The notes under the pieces were generated by a model. It ran no database searches. It worked only from the letters and a program-made list of their open reading frames with translations, and was not told the origin of the DNA. DNA of 64,000 nt from Bacillota bacterium. Lineage in GTDB: Bacteria; Bacillota; Clostridia; Christensenellales; SZUA-584. Numbering within the stretch: position 1 is the stretch's first letter; each line of letters starts with the position of its first letter. The stretch covers positions 1 through 64,000 of the forward strand of contig JAEWTL010000018.1 of assembly GCA_023459495.1 (NCBI GenBank). The letters run 5' to 3'. Below, piece after piece: positions 1 to 9,007 of this stretch. A program made the position numbers and the translations under genes.

Positions 1-49
1 CCATACTTTGTACAACAAAAAAGGCTGCCAACTCTTTGTCAGCAGCCTG

Positions 50-77
50 AGCCGGGAATTTTTCCCGGCTTTTTTGT
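50..77 (+). terminator. Rho-independent terminator
   Basis: Nine-base arms AGCCGGGAA and TTCCCGGCT separated by a three-base loop are followed at once by a run of T. It would end a plus-strand transcript whose gene lies left of the window. A second short stem (AGGCTGC/GCAGCCT, 22-48) directly precedes it. Confidence 0.85.
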
Positions 78-129
78 TCTCTTTATGAGGATGCTGATAA
101 AGCTTCTAAAATGCGTAGCTGGTTCAATC

Positions 130-555
130 CTATTCTTCTGCTTCGGGCTGCGGATTCTCAGCTCGCTGCTTCAGTATGCCACGTATTGCATCCTTTTCTG
201 CATCGATTTGACTTTGAGTGCGCACGCCCATACGTTGCAATATCGGCTGCATGGGGCTCCAGCCCCGGAGGGTGCGTTCCAGTAACAAGCTGCCCGCTAA
301 AGCGCTTACAAGAAACCATTTGCGGCATTGTACTGCACCCAGAACCGATCCTGCGACCACCAACCCGGCAGCACCTGCCTCAAAGGCACGCTCTGTATCC
401 CATTCTGCGCCAAGCTCCCGAAGCCTCGCGCGCAGCCTGCGGTCGTCAGTATTCTCGTAACCGCGCATGCGCTCCTTCATTTCTTCATGCAGTTTATGGT
501 TTACCCAGGGCGCATACTTAAAGTCCAAGTGCACTCCGCACGGAAAAATGCGCAT
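130..555 (-). CDS. Small membrane protein, DUF2892-like C-terminal part
   Basis: A 141-residue protein of unknown function. Residues 1-50 are charged and predicted cytoplasmic. Residues about 56-75 and 79-93 are two hydrophobic segments forming a membrane hairpin, followed by GWSPMQPILQRMGVRT, which resembles the conserved tail of DUF2892 membrane proteins, and a charged C-terminus. The longer frame begins 14 codons upstream, but AAAGGAG lies just before the codon for MRIFPC, so I start there. It is monocistronic or last in a unit with the next small gene. The DUF2892 resemblance is by motif only; no function is claimed. Confidence 0.6.
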   Translation of the reverse strand: MRIFPCGVHLDFKYAPWVNHKLHEEMKERMRGYENTDDRRLRARLRELGAEWDTERAFEAGAAGLVVAGSVLGAVQCRKWFLVSALAGSLLLERTLRGWSPMQPILQRMGVRTQSQIDAEKDAIRGILKQRAENPQPEAEE

Positions 556-630
556 ATCGAAATCTCCTTTGCCGTAATCAGATATAGGTTGCGACAAAAG
601 AGTCCAGGATATGCGAGTGCTTGGTATGGT

Positions 631-849
631 TTATTTTTCACCAACCAGAAACCATTTGGCGTTGTGAAAAATGCACTTGACCTTCATTACCTCATGAGGC
701 TTTTTAATTTTACTCACGCGGATATAGGAAAGATCCGGAGACTCCTTCTCGAAACTAATAACGTCCCATTTCTTTCCTGCTGTACGGACAACCGCAGCAT
801 ATAACGATTCTGATTCCTTCTTGATTTGTTCCATTACATTCTGAGCCAT
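631..849 (-). CDS. Small hypothetical protein
   Basis: A 72-residue soluble, basic protein that I do not recognise. It has no membrane segment or signal peptide. The start was set by GGAGG, six bases before the ATG for MAQNVM; the preceding ATG is only three bases from the same site and is less likely. The upstream in-frame extension to 954 has no ribosome binding site. The downstream minus-strand gene at 130-555 could be co-transcribed (75-base gap). Confidence 0.55.
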   Translation of the reverse strand: MAQNVMEQIKKESESLYAAVVRTAGKKWDVISFEKESPDLSYIRVSKIKKPHEVMKVKCIFHNAKWFLVGEK

Positions 850-874
850 CATATACCTCCAGACTTTTTTACAA

Positions 875-901
875 TAAAAAAGAAGCCTTATAAAAAAGCT
901 T
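875..901 (-). terminator. Possible terminator or attenuator ahead of the small gene
   Basis: Read on the minus strand, GAAGC and GCTTC flank an 11-base loop and are followed by six T. It lies immediately upstream of the ribosome binding site of the 72-residue gene, so it would be a leader attenuator or the end of an unseen upstream transcript. The stem is only five pairs. The remaining space up to 1,235 holds no recognisable gene or RNA. Confidence 0.3.
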
Positions 902-1235
902 CCCGCCCCAAAAGCCAGTTTCACTTGAAAAACGAATGCTGAGATTCGCTCCAACCGTTGCCTTATTAATGATAATTAATTATAACAAAGTGTATTTATA
1001 TCGTTCAAACCTGCCTGTATACATTTACCGGGCATTATCCGGTACATAGTGTGGAAAAAATCCATAACGAGCCCTATACGCTGTTTTGCTCCCGCTTCTG
1101 TACAAAAGCTATATTTTTTTAGAACAGGGATGTGTACAAAATTAATTCAAAACAAAATGTGAAAATCCTATCCTGCGCTTTCATATTTAACAATTCCGGT
1201 GTATACTCTCAGACAAGAAAACTCGGAGAAGAATC

Positions 1236-4200
1236 ATGCAAGACAGCATAGCAAGGCTTGGCCTCGACATCGGTTCCACCACCGTCAAATGCGCCGTATT
1301 AAAGGACGGCCGGGCGGTCCACAGTTACTATGAACGCCACTTCAGCGACATTCCGGGGGCGGTACGCGCCATGCTGAAGGACGCGCTTGATCGTCTCGGC
1401 GATATTCCCGCGCGCGCGTATGTCACTGGCTCGGGCGGTCTCTCCGTCGGCGAGTGGCTTGATTTACCCTTTGTCCAGGAGGTCATTGCAGCGAGCCATG
1501 CCGTAAAACACTTCATCCCCGGCACGGACGTCGCCATTGAACTGGGCGGCGAGGACGCCAAGATCACCTACTTCTCCGGCAGCGCGGAACAGCGCATGAA
1601 CGGCACCTGCGCGGGTGGCACCGGTGCGTTCATCGATCAGATGGCAACGCTGCTTGAAACCGACGCGGCAGGACTGGATAAGCTTGCTGCCAAAGCCGAG
1701 CACATCTATGAGATTGCGGCGCGCTGCGGCGTGTTCGCCAAGACGGATATCCAGCCGCTGCTGAATGAAGGCGCTGCGCGGGAGGACATCGCGGCCTCGG
1801 TGCTGCAAGCTATCGTCAACCAGACCATAAGTGGTCTCGCGTGTGGCAGGCCAATCCGCGGCAAGGTCGCTTTTCTCGGCGGCCCGCTGCACTTTTTGCC
1901 TGCGCTCAAAGACCGCTTTATTAAGACGCTGAAGCTCACGCCGGAGAACATCGCGAATACCCCCCACGCGATGATGTTCGTCGCGGCCGGAGCAGCGATG
2001 ATGCCCGACGCACGGGAGACTACGCTGGGTGCACTGTGCGGTCTGGCTGCACAGCCGCACGACTTTTCGCAGGAAGCCAGCCTGTTGCCGCCTTTGTTTG
2101 CGGACGACGCAGAATATCGGGCATTTTGCGCGCGGCACGCCGAAGCGGGCGTACCCACTGCCCCACTGGCGGAAGCAAGTGGTCCATGCTATTTGGGCAT
2201 CGATGCAGGATCGACAACGACCAAAGCGGTACTGATTTCCGAAAGCGGAGAGTTGCTGTTCAGCCGGTATGGCTCCAACAAGGGCCGCCCGCTGGATGTC
2301 ATCCGGGACATAGTATCTGAATTGTACAAAAAACTTCCAGAAGGCGCATATATCGCACATACGGCCTCCACGGGCTACGGCGAGAACCTTGCTAAAGCAG
2401 CGTTCACACTGGACTGCGGCGAAGTGGAGACCATTGCGCACTACACTGCGGCAAAATACTTCTGTCCCGATGTGGAGTTCATCCTCGACATCGGCGGGCA
2501 GGACATGAAATGCATGCGCATCCGTGAGGGCGCCATCGATGAGGTAATATTGAATGAAGCTTGTTCATCGGGCTGCGGTTCATTCTTAGAGACATTCGCG
2601 GCTTCACTGGGCTGCGGCATCGAAGAGTTCGCACGGCAGGCACTGACTGCGAAACAGCCGGTGGACTTGGGCTCCCGCTGTACTGTGTTCATGAATTCCA
2701 AAGTCCGGCAGGCCCAGAAGGAAGGATCAACGCTGGCGGGTATATCCGCGGGGCTGTCCTATTCGGTCGTCAAGAATGCTTTATATAAGGTAATTAAGCT
2801 CAAAAATCCGTCGGACATGGGCAAACGCGTCGTCGTGCAGGGCGGAACCTTCCTCAACGACGCGGTGCTGCGCGCGTTTGAGCGGCTTACTGAGCGCGAG
2901 GTGACGCGTCCCGCCATTGCAGGGCTGATGGGCGCATATGGTGCGGCGCTCATTGCAAAGCAGCGCTGTCCGCAGGGTGCGGTATCGTCGCTCATCTCCG
3001 CCGAGGCGCTGGAATGCTTGGAGATCACACAGACCTTCGCGCGGTGCGGAAAATGTGAAAACAAGTGCCGCCTGACGGTCAGCCACTTCGGCGACGGACG
3101 CAAGTTCATTTCGGGTAATCGGTGTGAAAAAGGCGCGGGCGTAGCTGCTCCTGCCGGAGGCAAGCTGCCCGATCTGTACGACTATACCTACAAGCGGCTG
3201 TTCGGCTACGAGTCGCTGCCCGCGGAACAAGCGGAACGCGGCGATATGGGTATCCCCCGCGTGCTCGGCATGTATGAGAACTATCCGTTCTGGCATACGT
3301 TCTTCACCTCGCTAAAATACCGCGTGGTGTTGTCGCCGCGTTCGTCACGCGCGGTGTATGCGGCGGGTATCGAGAGCATCCCTTCTGAGTCTCTGTGTTA
3401 TCCGGCCAAGCTGGCGCATGGCGCGGTGCGGCTGCTCATCGACGCGGGCATAAAGACGATCTTTTTCCCATGCATCCCCTACGAACTGAAGGAGCAGAAG
3501 AAAGCTGCAAACCACTTCAACTGCCCCATCGTCACATCCTATGCAGAGAACATCAAGAACAATATGCCGGAGATCAAGGAGAACGGTGTGGCGTTGCTGA
3601 TGCCTTTTCTTCCGATGGACAACATCGGCAGGCTCGCCAAGCGGCTTGTGGAGGAATTCCCCCACATCCCCGCTGAAGAAGTACGCCGTGCGGCGCGGCA
3701 GGCCTGGCGCGAAAAGCTCAGCTTTCAGGCGGATATCCGCCATCAGGGCGAAAAAATGCTGGCGCGCGTCCGCCGGGGTGAATTCCGGGCGGTAGTATTG
3801 GCAGGCCGTCCGTATCACGTCGACCCGGAGATTAACCACGGCATCCCGGCTATTGTAACGTCGCTGGGCTTTGCGGTGCTTACGGAGCAGAGCGTCGCGC
3901 ACCTTGGCGAATATCAGCCCCTGCGGGTGCTCGACCAGTGGATGTACCATACGCGCATCTACGCGGCGGCGCAGCTCGTGGGGCGCGTGGACGGCTTGGA
4001 ACTCGTAGAGCTCAACTCGTTTGGCTGCGGCCTCGACGCGGTGGTCACCGACCAGGTGCATGATATCCTTAAGGACTTCGGAAAGATCCATACCCTGCTC
4101 AAGATCGACGAGATCAGCAACACTGGCGCGCTGCGCATCCGTCTTCGGTCGCTTGCCGCCGCGGTGAAAGAGCGCGAGCGGCGTCGTCCGCTGCGGGAAG

Positions 4201-5561
4201 CGGCTCAAGCTGTTGCGGACAAAGCCGCAGTAGTGAAGGACATTGCGCTGGACAAGGCATCAGCCGTCAAGGATATGGCACTCAGCAAAGCCACAGCGGT
4301 GAAGGATAAGGCGGCCGAGTACAAGAAGGTCGTGTTCGAGAAGTTCATGAAGAAGGACTATACGATCCTTTCGCCTCAAATGTCGCCCATCCATTTCGAC
4401 TTTATCCGGGAGGCGTTTCAAGCTTCAGGTTTTAAGTTCGAACTGCTGCCCTCGGTGGACAAATCCGCTGTCGATGAGGGTCTGAAGTATGTCAATAACG
4501 ACGCATGCTACCCTTCCATATTAGTAACGGGTCAGCTGCTGGAGGCGGTCAAATCGGGCCGATACGATACGGATAAGCTCGCGTGCATCATCAGCCAGAC
4601 GGGCGGCGGATGCCGAGCCTCCAACTATATTGGTTTCATTCGCAAGGCGCTTGCCGACGCGGGCTACGGCCACATCCCCGTGATATCGCTCAACGCCGCC
4701 GGGCTGGAGAAGCATCCGGGCTTTAAAATTACGCTGCCCATGTTGCGCCGTGCTATGCGGGCCATGGTCTACGGCGACCTGCTGAACCGCCTGACGCTGG
4801 CCACACGCCCCTATGAGGCAGAAACGGGCAGCACCGATGCCCTGTATGTGAAGTGGCGCGATATTGCGCTGGCGGATATGAATCGCTGGACAGGCTGGCG
4901 GACAAATCGCATCATCACCGATATGGTGGCCGCGTTCGACACGCTGCCGGTCACGGATCAGCGCAAACCGGTAATCGGCGTGGTGGGCGAGATCCTTGTG
5001 AAATACCACCCCACCGCTAATAACGAGATCATTAAAGTGCTGGAGGGCGAAGGCGCGGAGGTTAAAGTGCCGGACCTGATCGACTTTTTGCTCTATTGCG
5101 CCTACAACACCAACTTCAAGGCCGATAAGCTGGGACGCCCGAAGCTGTTTGCATTCGCGGGCAACGCGGTGATCGGCATCATCGAGCAATACCGTCGGCT
5201 GATGCGCCGCGTTCTGGAGCGCAGCAAACGGTTCTCTCCTCCGTCGTATATTGGGGAGAAAGCGGAAGCCGCATCCGAATTTTTGTCCATCGGCAACCAG
5301 ACCGGCGAAGGCTGGTTTTTAACCGGCGAGATGGCAGAGTTGCTTAAGGAAGGCGCGGACGGAATCGTGTGCGTGCAGCCGTTTGCGTGCCTGCCCAACC
5401 ACATCGTTGGCAAGGGCGTCATCCAGCCCATCCGTGCCAAGTTCCCCGGTGCAAACATCGTTGCCATCGATTACGACCCGGGCGCAAGCGAGGTCAATCA
5501 GCTCAACCGCATCAAACTCATGCTTTCCCTTGCACATGAGAAGATCAGCAAGGCAGGATAA
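1236..5561 (+). CDS. Acyl-CoA dehydratase activase, 2-hydroxyacyl-CoA dehydratase family (fused)
   Basis: A 1,441-residue soluble protein combining two BadF/BcrA-type ATPase domains with 2-hydroxyacyl-CoA dehydratase-like parts. The first ATPase domain has DIGSTTVK (11-18), the second GIDAGSTTTK (321-330). Cysteines in NGTCAGGTG (near 125), ARCGVF (164), NEACSSGCG (443, 447) and SRCTVF (482) match the positions where activases bind a [4Fe-4S] cluster. C604, C607, C611 and C630 form a further cysteine group, followed by a DUF2229-like region and, after a helical linker (990-1035), a dehydratase-subunit-like C-terminus. Such fusions of about 1,400 residues are common in Clostridia; the physiological substrate is unknown. 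GGAGAAG precedes the ATG, with a TATACT -10 candidate at 1202. No separate dehydratase subunits are nearby, so it may act alone or on proteins encoded elsewhere. Confidence 0.85.
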   Translation: MQDSIARLGLDIGSTTVKCAVLKDGRAVHSYYERHFSDIPGAVRAMLKDALDRLGDIPARAYVTGSGGLSVGEWLDLPFVQEVIAASHAVKHFIPGTDVAIELGGEDAKITYFSGSAEQRMNGTCAGGTGAFIDQMATLLETDAAGLDKLAAKAEHIYEIAARCGVFAKTDIQPLLNEGAAREDIAASVLQAIVNQTISGLACGRPIRGKVAFLGGPLHFLPALKDRFIKTLKLTPENIANTPHAMMFVAAGAAMMPDARETTLGALCGLAAQPHDFSQEASLLPPLFADDAEYRAFCARHAEAGVPTAPLAEASGPCYLGIDAGSTTTKAVLISESGELLFSRYGSNKGRPLDVIRDIVSELYKKLPEGAYIAHTASTGYGENLAKAAFTLDCGEVETIAHYTAAKYFCPDVEFILDIGGQDMKCMRIREGAIDEVILNEACSSGCGSFLETFAASLGCGIEEFARQALTAKQPVDLGSRCTVFMNSKVRQAQKEGSTLAGISAGLSYSVVKNALYKVIKLKNPSDMGKRVVVQGGTFLNDAVLRAFERLTEREVTRPAIAGLMGAYGAALIAKQRCPQGAVSSLISAEALECLEITQTFARCGKCENKCRLTVSHFGDGRKFISGNRCEKGAGVAAPAGGKLPDLYDYTYKRLFGYESLPAEQAERGDMGIPRVLGMYENYPFWHTFFTSLKYRVVLSPRSSRAVYAAGIESIPSESLCYPAKLAHGAVRLLIDAGIKTIFFPCIPYELKEQKKAANHFNCPIVTSYAENIKNNMPEIKENGVALLMPFLPMDNIGRLAKRLVEEFPHIPAEEVRRAARQAWREKLSFQADIRHQGEKMLARVRRGEFRAVVLAGRPYHVDPEINHGIPAIVTSLGFAVLTEQSVAHLGEYQPLRVLDQWMYHTRIYAAAQLVGRVDGLELVELNSFGCGLDAVVTDQVHDILKDFGKIHTLLKIDEISNTGALRIRLRSLAAAVKERERRRPLREAAQAVADKAAVVKDIALDKASAVKDMALSKATAVKDKAAEYKKVVFEKFMKKDYTILSPQMSPIHFDFIREAFQASGFKFELLPSVDKSAVDEGLKYVNNDACYPSILVTGQLLEAVKSGRYDTDKLACIISQTGGGCRASNYIGFIRKALADAGYGHIPVISLNAAGLEKHPGFKITLPMLRRAMRAMVYGDLLNRLTLATRPYEAETGSTDALYVKWRDIALADMNRWTGWRTNRIITDMVAAFDTLPVTDQRKPVIGVVGEILVKYHPTANNEIIKVLEGEGAEVKVPDLIDFLLYCAYNTNFKADKLGRPKLFAFAGNAVIGIIEQYRRLMRRVLERSKRFSPPSYIGEKAEAASEFLSIGNQTGEGWFLTGEMAELLKEGADGIVCVQPFACLPNHIVGKGVIQPIRAKFPGANIVAIDYDPGASEVNQLNRIKLMLSLAHEKISKAG

Positions 5562-5568
5562 ATAGAAA

Positions 5569-5594
5569 GCCGTTCCGAATGGAGCGGCCTTTTT
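5569..5594 (+). terminator. Terminator of the activase gene
   Basis: GCCGTTCC and GGAGCGGC form an eight-pair stem (one G-U) with loop GAAT, followed by five T and a second T-rich stretch. It starts seven bases after the stop codon. Confidence 0.85.
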
Positions 5595-5651
5595 CGTTTT
5601 TTGCGATTATACTTTGTCTCCATACCCTGAAAAACATTAGCAGGGTTAAAG

Positions 5652-5876
5652 TTAATCTGAGAACTTCTCGAACAGTACGTCCAACTCTGTTTCGGGCCAT
5701 ATCGTGCCCTCGCTTAAGAACTTCTCCACTTCTACATGACCGTCTTCAAAGAACTCGACTTCCCATCGCTCTCCCGGAACGGAGATATCCACCATTATGC
5801 TGTCCCGGATGCGACCCAGCTGATAGCAGATATGGTGGGCCTCCAACGCATTTAAAAAATCATATAATCTTTTCAT
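5652..5876 (-). CDS. Small acidic hypothetical protein
   Basis: A 74-residue acidic protein with the central motif PGERWEVEFFEDG and a C-terminal LDVLFEKF. Proteins of this type are scattered through Gram-positive and Gram-negative genomes as stand-alone hypotheticals; I recall them vaguely near immunity-like genes, but nothing here shows a toxin partner. The upstream ribosome binding site is weak (GGGGT). It is convergent with the activase gene and separated from it by that gene's terminator. Confidence 0.6.
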   Translation of the reverse strand: MKRLYDFLNALEAHHICYQLGRIRDSIMVDISVPGERWEVEFFEDGHVEVEKFLSEGTIWPETELDVLFEKFSD

Positions 5877-5958
5877 CGTTTACCCCGGCAGCGTAAAAAA
5901 TCAGCCAAACCGCGTATATTCAGCGTTCTCATTATCCGTCAGCATTGGACGGACGGCT

Positions 5959-7197
5959 TCAGCTGCCTCCCGTCTCACCGGCAGGCATTTGCTGTTTTGG
6001 CTTGCCCGCTTCCATGACCGTGTGGCTTCGCGTGAGCAGCAGCGCCTCAACAGTCATCAGCGCACCCGTACCCATCAGCAGATACTCAATCCTTACGGAA
6101 TCAGCCAGCGGCCCAAAAACCAATATGCTCAAGGGAAACGCGACGCTTGTAAGCATCTCCAGCACGCCGAATACGCGGCCTAAATAGTCTGGTTCGACGC
6201 GTTCCTGCAGCAATACGGTGTTCGGCACGCTGAACATTGGAAGCATCAAGCCTGTCACCGTCATGACAGCGAGGTATGCGACGAAATCCGGCACCACACC
6301 CAGCGCAACCGTAAGCAGGCCCAGCGACGCACCCGCTACGGCCATGGAAAGTGCCCGGTTCTTAAAGCCGCCCCAAGTGGTCATGACAAGGCCGCCCGCC
6401 ACCATACCCCCGGAGAACGCCAGTTCAATGGCCGTAAGCCGCCAGACCTCCGGGCCGAAGCTGCGCGCCACCTGCAGAGGCGTTAGTATCGCCACAGGCC
6501 CTACCAGTATGTAAAACGCGGCAAAGAACACGATGAGCACACGGACATAGCCGTGGCTGCGGATATAGCGGAAGCCCTGCCGCAGGTCGGCGAAGTAACC
6601 GCCTGCACGCACTTCGCTGCGCTGCTGAGCGGGCAGACGGATGGACAACAGAATCGGCACAGCGATTGCAGCTGTCACCACATCAATAAAGAAAATGTAT
6701 TCCAGCGGTGCAAAACTGTACAGCAGACCTGCCAGCGCCGGAGATACGAGCAGCATAGCCGATTGTACACTGCTCTTTATGCCGTTGACGCGCGTTAGCT
6801 TGTCCTCCGGTACAAACTGCGGCAGAAAGGCGCTGATACACGGGGAATGGATGCCGCTTCCCAGCGCGCGGACGGCGGATATGACGAACAGTAGCCAGAG
6901 CTGGCGGTATCCCAGCAGAAATACCACCGCAAGCGCCAGCGTAGCGATTGCGATTCCGGAATCGGCCAGCGCCGCCAGATGCTTGCGGTTATACCGGTCT
7001 GCCCAAACGCCGCCGAACGGGGAAATAAAGAAAGTGGGAAAGTGGCTGCAGGCAATAAATATCGCAAACATGACGCCCGAACCGGTCTCGCGCGTGACGT
7101 ACCACATGATAGCATACTGCACGAGCGACGAACCCAGCAGCGAGACCATCTGCGAGGTCAGAAATAATGTCGTATTCTTTTTCCAGTTTTGATTCAT
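5959..7197 (-). CDS. MFS exporter, MefA-like
   Basis: A 412-residue major facilitator superfamily protein with about twelve membrane segments. The loop GVWADRYNRKHL (residues 61-72) is the superfamily signature between segments 2 and 3, and the N-terminus (SQMVSLLGSSLVQYAIMW) resembles the macrolide/drug exporter (MefA) branch. Export of a drug or toxic metabolite by proton antiport is the likely role; the substrate cannot be read from sequence. No strong ribosome binding site precedes the ATG (best is GGAAA about 14 bases upstream), so the start is less certain. A perfect palindrome lies about 100 bases upstream. No regulator adjoins it. Confidence 0.8.
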   Translation of the reverse strand: MNQNWKKNTTLFLTSQMVSLLGSSLVQYAIMWYVTRETGSGVMFAIFIACSHFPTFFISPFGGVWADRYNRKHLAALADSGIAIATLALAVVFLLGYRQLWLLFVISAVRALGSGIHSPCISAFLPQFVPEDKLTRVNGIKSSVQSAMLLVSPALAGLLYSFAPLEYIFFIDVVTAAIAVPILLSIRLPAQQRSEVRAGGYFADLRQGFRYIRSHGYVRVLIVFFAAFYILVGPVAILTPLQVARSFGPEVWRLTAIELAFSGGMVAGGLVMTTWGGFKNRALSMAVAGASLGLLTVALGVVPDFVAYLAVMTVTGLMLPMFSVPNTVLLQERVEPDYLGRVFGVLEMLTSVAFPLSILVFGPLADSVRIEYLLMGTGALMTVEALLLTRSHTVMEAGKPKQQMPAGETGGS

Positions 7198-7298
7198 TCA
7201 GTTCAGCGTTTCCGGCGCTTCCCTTTCTAATTCATAAACGGCGCACGGCTGTTGGCATTCGCCTGTATCGCCACGCGCCTGCTTGTTGGGCATATTGT

Positions 7299-7320
7299 GA
7301 TTAAACCGAACTGTTTAATC
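7299..7320. promoter_or_regulatory. Perfect palindrome, candidate operator
   Basis: GATTAAAC and GTTTAATC are perfect inverted arms around a six-base centre. It lies 102 bases before the MFS exporter start, in a 268-base gene-free stretch that otherwise shows nothing recognisable. There is no T-run on either side, so a repressor binding site is more likely than a terminator. No cognate regulator is in sight. Confidence 0.45.
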
Positions 7321-7465
7321 GAGCCCCAAAGGCAACGGTAAAAAACAGCCCGACTATTGCATCCTTACATATCTTGATACCTCTCTCTTTCTTATGCGGA
7401 AGCATCATGTACTATATTTCTTCCGATTTTCGCGTTTGGTATACAGCCCCCATCAACGATCCAAG

Positions 7466-7879
7466 CTATTTCTTCTCTTTCAACAGGTCACGAATCTCAG
7501 TCAAAAGTTGCTCTTCTTTGGACGGTTCAGGCGGGGCCGCAGGCGCTTCCTCTTTCTTCTTTTTGAAGGCATTCATGAGCTTGATAATAAGGAAAACACA
7601 AAGTGCGATGATCAGAAAGTCAATGATGTTCTGGATGAACATGCCGTAAGCGATGGTGGAGCCGCCTGTGAGTTCACCATCCACCATCTTGGCGCCTACA
7701 GTGACGCTGAGGGTCGTAAAGTCCACGCCGCCGATAATGATGCCAACCACCGGCATGATGATGTCGTTCACAAGCGAGGATACGATCTTTCCAAAAGCGC
7801 CGCCGATGATGACGCCAACCGCGAGGTCGATGACGTTTCCGCGTGAAATGAAAGCCTTAAACTCTTTAACCAGCTTCAT
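7466..7879 (-). CDS. mscL: Large-conductance mechanosensitive channel MscL
   Basis: A 137-residue inner-membrane channel that opens under membrane tension during hypo-osmotic shock. Residues 1-13 form the N-terminal amphipathic helix, about 14-43 the pore-lining first segment (GNVIDLAVGVIIGGAFGKIV), and about 76-98 the second segment. The cytoplasmic end is a proline-rich linker and a charged bundle helix (SKEEQLLTEIRDLL). Length and order match the family. AGGAGG is placed well before the ATG. It forms its own transcription unit. Confidence 0.95.
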   Translation of the reverse strand: MKLVKEFKAFISRGNVIDLAVGVIIGGAFGKIVSSLVNDIIMPVVGIIIGGVDFTTLSVTVGAKMVDGELTGGSTIAYGMFIQNIIDFLIIALCVFLIIKLMNAFKKKKEEAPAAPPEPSKEEQLLTEIRDLLKEKK

Positions 7880-7960
7880 AATTATTCCTCCTGTATTGAT
7901 ACAATAACATTATCCGATGCAGTGAATATTGACAAGCAGAATTTGCAGGTGTTTGCGGCC

Positions 7961-8749
7961 TTACGTGCCTTGCTTATCCTTTATATGAAATATAATCGTA
8001 CGGTGCATATCTCCGCACGTAAGTTCCAGCACAGAGCCATCGTGAACATCAAAGATAGGTATCTCATAGCCTTTCACAAAGTAGTCATATCTCCAGAACA
8101 AACTGATATTAGTTTCCCTGTAGGCGTTAACTCTGCCATATGGTTCACCATCTAAACTGAATGACGCTTTATCGAGTGTAAATGCGGTCTCCACCACAAG
8201 CCACGGAGTTACATCTGCAGGCCAGTCCACTTCATCTCCGTCGCCATCCTTCCACAATAACACCTCATTGTTCCCGTTAAGCTCCATTTTTATAATTTGC
8301 GCTTTATTATCAAGGTGACTGCGCACATAGAACGCGGTAAAACTGTTGGCTGCAGAAAAGAGAAGCACTGCCGCAAGCAATACCCAGCCGATGCGACGAA
8401 CTGCGGGACTAAGCTCACGCTGTTTTTCGTGAATCCGATCCAGACTGATACAGCCTTCCCAACCGTCTGTGATCTCTCGAAACCGCGCCATGCGGTATTG
8501 CAATCTCATAAGTCCCCACCATATTAAAATAACGAGCACAGCTTGATCGAAAAAGCAATTATCGGGTATTCTGATATGCGAACTCAAAAAGATAAGGATC
8601 ACCACTGCAGCGTTGATAAATATCCAGCCAACTGCAAACCATCCGCGCATTGCACTGTCGTTCTCGACCTTAAAATAACGTCCGTCGGCGGTTTGTACAA
8701 TGTCGCCGCTTCTGCGCCAAAATTCCCGCCTGGTGGGGTTTGTGTTCAT
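7961..8749 (-). CDS. Hypothetical membrane protein with C-terminal outer domain
   Basis: A 262-residue protein I do not recognise. After a cytoplasmic N-terminus there are membrane segments at about 37-58, 66-83 and 120-140; the remaining 120 residues, rich in aspartate and aromatics, would lie outside the cell. GGGAGGG sits just before the ATG for MNTNPT, so the seven-codon longer frame was discarded. It is monocistronic, between mscL and the divergent rsgA leader. Confidence 0.6.
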   Translation of the reverse strand: MNTNPTRREFWRRSGDIVQTADGRYFKVENDSAMRGWFAVGWIFINAAVVILIFLSSHIRIPDNCFFDQAVLVILIWWGLMRLQYRMARFREITDGWEGCISLDRIHEKQRELSPAVRRIGWVLLAAVLLFSAANSFTAFYVRSHLDNKAQIIKMELNGNNEVLLWKDGDGDEVDWPADVTPWLVVETAFTLDKASFSLDGEPYGRVNAYRETNISLFWRYDYFVKGYEIPIFDVHDGSVLELTCGDMHRTIIFHIKDKQGT

Positions 8750-8850
8750 CAGCCCTCCCAATATATACAAAACATCATTGGAACCTTTTGCATATTATAC
8801 TATGTATTTGAGTACTCTAGCAATACGCCACCGATTTCCTGCCTGGGCTC

Positions 8851-8879
8851 TTGCAAAAAAGGCAGATATCGGTTATAAT
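8851..8879 (+). promoter_or_regulatory. Sigma-A promoter of the rsgA leader
   Basis: TTGCAA and a perfect TATAAT are separated by 17 bases, predicting a transcript start near 8886 and a leader of about 120 bases before rsgA. Confidence 0.8.
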
Positions 8880-8911
8880 GCGTCCATACTCATCGAAAGG
8901 AGATGGTTGAT

Positions 8912-8962
8912 ATGTTGAAAAAGCAATCGGTCGCAGCCTTTCGGGAGGCCGTTTCAGGGTGA
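8912..8962 (+). CDS. Leader peptide of rsgA
   Basis: A 16-codon ORF (MLKKQSVAAFREAVSG) with its own strong ribosome binding site (AAAGGAGA) eight bases before the ATG. It lies between a good promoter and rsgA and encodes the first arm of a hairpin, which fits a regulatory leader peptide more than a functional protein. No protein evidence is available. Confidence 0.5.
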   Translation: MLKKQSVAAFREAVSG

Positions 8963-9002
8963 TTCCTGTCGCCTCCCGAAGACCTGAAAATTAACCGGGA
9001 GG
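8940..9002 (+). promoter_or_regulatory. Switchable RNA leader controlling the rsgA ribosome binding site
   Basis: Three segments are mutually complementary. TTCGGGAGG (8940-8948, inside the leader ORF) pairs with CCTCCCGAA (8972-8980). The latter's CCTCCCG also pairs with CGGGAGG (8996-9002), which contains the rsgA ribosome binding site. The two helices exclude each other. A further pairing, TTTCAGG (8952-8958) with CCTGAAA (8983-8989), would form a pseudoknot. The arrangement resembles translational attenuators in which ribosome occupancy of a short ORF decides whether the downstream site is free. Confidence 0.6.
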
Positions 9003-9007
9003 TTTCA

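Noticed and set aside
1464..2441. 325-codon minus-strand ORF
   Set aside because: It lies wholly within the activase gene, has no ribosome binding site or domain, and its composition fits a frame shadow in GC-rich codons.
3345..4208. 287-codon minus-strand ORF
   Set aside because: Antisense shadow of the activase gene; Arg/His-rich without motifs.
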